From Deltaproteobacteria bacterium RIFCSPHIGHO2_02_FULL_40_11 (GTDB lineage: Bacteria; Bdellovibrionota; JACOXK01; 2-02-FULL-40-11): a stretch of DNA of 6,596 bases. The translations under genes were made by a program, and so were the position numbers. Where the stretch lies: assembly GCA_001798105.1 (NCBI GenBank), contig MGRI01000059.1, positions 1 through 6,596 on the forward strand, in the 5' to 3' direction. The notes under the pieces are model-generated. The model searched no databases and was not told where the DNA came from. It saw only the letters and a list, made by a program, of their open reading frames with translations. How positions within the stretch are numbered: position 1 is the stretch's first letter; each line of letters begins with the position of its first letter. Positions 4,524-6,596 of this stretch are shown piece after piece.

Positions 4524-5697
4524 TTCCGAAATCATGTTCTAACATATCCAGGGCCTTTTTAATTAGGTTATTCAAATCCTCTTTTATATGGTCTTGGCCT
4601 TCTGTCTTGAATCGCTTATCTATCTTAGGCCAATAATATGGCGTGTCAGTATGGTAAATTATTCTATCCTTAAGCCGTTTCCATATATCATTTACCATCC
4701 ATATTTTATCAGACAGAGCTATTAGAGTTTCTTTTAATTGTTGTGTCGTTTTATCTCTAAATTCGTTATCTAAAGCCCTTATGTAATAAGCGTAGTTTAT
4801 CGATTTTATTGGGTAGATGGGTATCATAGGTCTATAAGAACCGTATTGTAAAACCATGTCATCTATATCGCTTTTACTATTTTTTTGTATCTCTTCATCA
4901 AATCCTTCTGAACTTTTTTTAATGCCATTCAATTCGAAATGTAAAGCTCTTAATATATTTTCCTGCTTATTTTGATGTCTTTCTTCTGTAAAACCAAACT
5001 GTTTTTGCAATAGATGTCTTGAATGCCAAATTCCAAATAAGGCGATAAGAACAGCTATTAAGGCAGCGATATAATTAGCTATCGCTACGCCGTTAGACTC
5101 TTTTGCTAATTTATTGGCCTCTTTTGCAGCATCAAATAAAGCAAGTTCTAAAGGACTATGAACACGGAATCCGACGGGACTAAGAAATATACCATTAGTC
5201 CTGAAACTCCATGAGGATATTCTATTTTGCGGTTGGCCTAAATCCGCTGGTTTGCCATTAATTTCCCAACGTCCTATGTTATTTAATTCACGAAAGCAAT
5301 GTGTATCAGTTCTGTTTAATGAGTCTAAATACTCATTCCAATTAATACGTTTTTGCCAATACGACTGTCCTTCTGTCAAGTTTATTGGCGCATTAAAATA
5401 TCTTTGACAGAAAGGATTATCGTTTATGTTACCTTCTGCATCCCTTAAGGTTAATTCGAAATAAGGGTTTTCTATTGTGCAATTACCTGTATTTGTTATG
5501 CTGATGCTCTCCAGTGCAAGTATGTCACCTTCCCGAAATATTGGAAATTGATAATTAGAAAAATTTCTGTTTTCCAAAGTTACTAACTGGACATCAATAG
5601 TTGCAGAGCCGCAAAACTGCTGGGCAAAAGAAGGGATTGAAAATAAGCTTAATGCGACTATACAAAATGTCGTTATTAACGATTTGTTCACTACCAT
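4513..5697 (-). CDS. Secreted/single-pass membrane protein with large cytoplasmic domain, 394 aa, unknown function
   Basis: I do not recognise the family. Residues 1-25 form a signal peptide (hydrophobic 8-20, likely cleavage after SFA). Residues 26 to about 200 form an extracellular domain with a beta-rich look (IDVQLVTLENRNF, ALESISITNTGNC) and four cysteines (29, 73, 97, 134), enough for two disulfides. A helical stretch (188-201) leads to one membrane segment at about 204-225. It is followed by HSRHLLQK, so the C-terminal 170 residues should be cytoplasmic. That domain is helical and charged (ENILRALHFELNGIKK 246-261; LKETLIALSDKIWMVNDIWKRL 321-342) and holds no catalytic motif I can name. 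The arrangement suggests a sensor, or an anchor linking an outer binding domain to an inner helical module. ATG 5697 begins the signal peptide and has no SD; a TTTAAA box lies about 29 nt upstream. Confidence 0.88.
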   Translation of the reverse strand: MVVNKSLITTFCIVALSLFSIPSFAQQFCGSATIDVQLVTLENRNFSNYQFPIFREGDILALESISITNTGNCTIENPYFELTLRDAEGNINDNPFCQRYFNAPINLTEGQSYWQKRINWNEYLDSLNRTDTHCFRELNNIGRWEINGKPADLGQPQNRISSWSFRTNGIFLSPVGFRVHSPLELALFDAAKEANKLAKESNGVAIANYIAALIAVLIALFGIWHSRHLLQKQFGFTEERHQNKQENILRALHFELNGIKKSSEGFDEEIQKNSKSDIDDMVLQYGSYRPMIPIYPIKSINYAYYIRALDNEFRDKTTQQLKETLIALSDKIWMVNDIWKRLKDRIIYHTDTPYYWPKIDKRFKTEGQDHIKEDLNNLIKKALDMLEHDFGIKP

Positions 5698-5723
5698 ACC
5701 AATAAGGTAATAATCTTAACAGC

Positions 5724-5729
5724 TTTAAA
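5724..5729. promoter_or_regulatory. Palindromic TTTAAA box shared by two divergent genes
   Basis: TTTAAA reads the same on both strands. Its centre is about 29 nt from ATG 5697 (minus) and about 26 nt from ATG 5752 (plus), so one element could serve as the TATA box for both leaderless genes. The two start codons are only 54 bases apart and no other A/T box at the right distance is as clear for both. Confidence 0.5.
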
Positions 5730-5751
5730 CTTTGAAATCCATGTTCAAAGA

Positions 5752-5940
5752 ATGTCATGGACATCCGTTTATTACGCAAGTAGCATGTGGGTGAAAGAGA
5801 AAAAAGATGGTGAATTTTTTCATCAATGGTTTGCACCTACACAAGACGGTTCTGTTCATTCCCACAGAATAACCACAGCAACCGGTAGTATAGTTTTTGA
5901 AAGGATAGTTTCTGGAAACCGACCGCCTTATGAATATTAG
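5752..5940 (+). CDS. Possible small protein, 62 aa
   Basis: I do not recognise this product. It is polar and aromatic-rich (WVKEKKDGEFFHQWF 13-27), with three histidines (24, 40, 42; HSH at 40-42) and a strand-like segment (TATGSIVFERIV 46-57). There is no signal peptide or membrane segment. In its favour are the TTTAAA element at leaderless distance from ATG 5752, a protein-like composition, and placement in the gap between two minus-strand genes without overlapping either. Against it are the short length, the lack of a recognised family, and a frame that stays open upstream. Met12 (5785) is an alternative start. No known function is proposed. Confidence 0.5.
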   Translation: MSWTSVYYASSMWVKEKKDGEFFHQWFAPTQDGSVHSHRITTATGSIVFERIVSGNRPPYEY

Positions 5941-5979
5941 CCATCATCCTCACCGTCAGGCTTCAGCCATAATATTCAA

Positions 5980-6596
5980 TCAATATGACTTCCTTTTTTG
6001 CCTCAAAAACCCGCCTTTAAGGTAGAATTTCGATATAGAAAGCCCGGACTTTTCCATTTCTTTCGTGAATCCCCCGGCTTCTTTTCCGGTTGTGGCTTTT
6101 CCAAAGACTGCTTTAGAAATGGCTTCGCTTATGATTCCAGGCTTCTTTCCGGCCTTGAATTTACCGAAGCCTTTGCCAAATCCGCCGCTAAATTCTCTTG
6201 GCGGCCTCGTGGTCTTCGCTTTCGGTGGGCTTGGCGGCTTTTTCATAAATGTAGAAGTTCTTTGAAATGAACGCAAAGCCGGACTGGTAGTCATTCCGGC
6301 TAATGCCTTTCTTCCAGGTGCGGAAGGCGAAGGCAAAACCCTTCTTCTTAATAATGTAGGCGTGGGGGTCGCGGCCGTTTGTGCTTGTCTTGTAGCTAAT
6401 GCTTGGCGAACTTCAAGCTTGGGGAGTTTTTTAGTTCCAATATCCAATCTTGTCTTTAAAACTTGGCTTGTTCCTTCTCTTTCTGTCAATTTAAAACCAA
6501 AACGGAATTTTTCCGATGTCCTTCTTCTTTCCAAGTTTGCCAAGCTTAAGCTTCCCTTTTCCTTGAATTCGCCTTTGCCAAGAACGTTAGTGTTCA
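5980..6596 (-). CDS. Basic Pro/Gly/Ser-rich protein of unknown function (5' end off window)
   Basis: The frame is open through the window edge, so the TTG at 6543 need not be the start: 17 further codons (ending in ..SLSL before ANLERRR) continue upstream to the edge, where the split codon ?TG could even be the start. About 204 residues are visible. The first 50 or so, up to LEVRQAL, look foldable and strand-like (FRFGFKLTEREG). Then come a low-complexity, Thr/Pro/Arg-rich part (ATPTPTLLRRRVLPSPSAPG), a KKPPSPPKAKTTRPPREF stretch, a Gly/Phe/Lys repeat (GGFGKGFGKFKAGKK) and a basic tail ending KSY. The strongly positive, disordered character would suit nucleic-acid or surface binding. From memory, archaeal proviral structural-type proteins can look like this, but I cannot verify it. 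Composition is visibly richer in G and C than the genes just to its left. Confidence 0.65.
   Translation of the reverse strand, partial: NTNVLGKGEFKEKGSLSLANLERRRTSEKFRFGFKLTEREGTSQVLKTRLDIGTKKLPKLEVRQALATRQAQTAATPTPTLLRRRVLPSPSAPGRKALAGMTTSPALRSFQRTSTFMKKPPSPPKAKTTRPPREFSGGFGKGFGKFKAGKKPGIISEAISKAVFGKATTGKEAGGFTKEMEKSGLSISKFYLKGGFLRQKRKSY

Noticed and set aside
5594..5836. 80-codon minus-strand frame upstream of and overlapping the 394-aa gene
   Set aside because: It overlaps the signal peptide region of the 394-aa protein in another frame and crosses the shared promoter; its composition is not convincing.
5998..6270. Plus-strand frames in the right-end region
   Set aside because: They are mirror frames of the basic low-complexity minus-strand protein, whose frame runs through the window edge.
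1..6596. CRISPR array, tRNA or rRNA genes
   Set aside because: No regularly spaced direct repeats, no tRNA T-loop plus acceptor pattern and no rRNA-like conserved blocks were found on reading either strand.

Overview
The window looks archaeal. The main sign is promoter layout: five of the six proposed promoters that are not in the nitroreductase operon place an A/T-rich TATA-like box about 25 to 31 nt upstream of a start codon that has no Shine-Dalgarno sequence (starts at 224-, 773-, 940+, 5697-, 5752+), and the sixth (4038+) fits the same rule. This is the geometry of leaderless archaeal transcripts. Exported lipoproteins, an FKBP isomerase, a nitroreductase/hemerythrin pair and an archaeal-looking IS remnant fit a euryarchaeal or DPANN-type genome. 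The lineage is my inference and cannot be fixed from the sequence alone.

Layout. Positions 1-224 (minus) hold the N-terminal part of an FKBP-type peptidyl-prolyl isomerase lipoprotein, cut by the window edge. Positions 327-773 (minus) hold an unrecognised 148-aa protein with a near-consensus TATA box. Divergent from it, 940-1956 (+) encodes a 338-aa lipoprotein whose C-terminal half resembles a LytM/M23 peptidase fold but lacks the terminal HxH metal/catalytic motif. It converges on a minus-strand redox operon, 3244 to 2238: an FMN nitroreductase translationally coupled through an ATGA overlap to a hemerythrin (HHE) protein. Just downstream lies a 27-codon remnant that looks like the N-terminus of a second hemerythrin gene.

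Positions 3388-3780 (minus) are the C-terminal part of a DDE/rve integrase-type transposase (IS481/IS3-like), preceded by a 117-nt region (3780-3896) that can fold into an outer stem plus two long hairpins. Beyond it the sequence becomes more AT-rich by eye. A small membrane protein with an HExxH motif (4038-4523, +; possible intramembrane zinc protease) overlaps tail-to-tail with a 394-aa secreted/single-pass membrane protein (4513-5697, -). The latter shares one palindromic TTTAAA promoter element with a possible 62-aa protein (5752-5940, +). The window ends in the 3' part of a very basic, Pro/Gly/Ser-rich protein gene (5980-6596, -).

How the genes may work together. The nitroreductase and hemerythrin probably form a small redox or oxygen/NO-handling unit. 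The membrane protease candidate and the anchored sensor-like protein may be partners, but only proximity and topology suggest this. No tRNA, rRNA or CRISPR array was seen.
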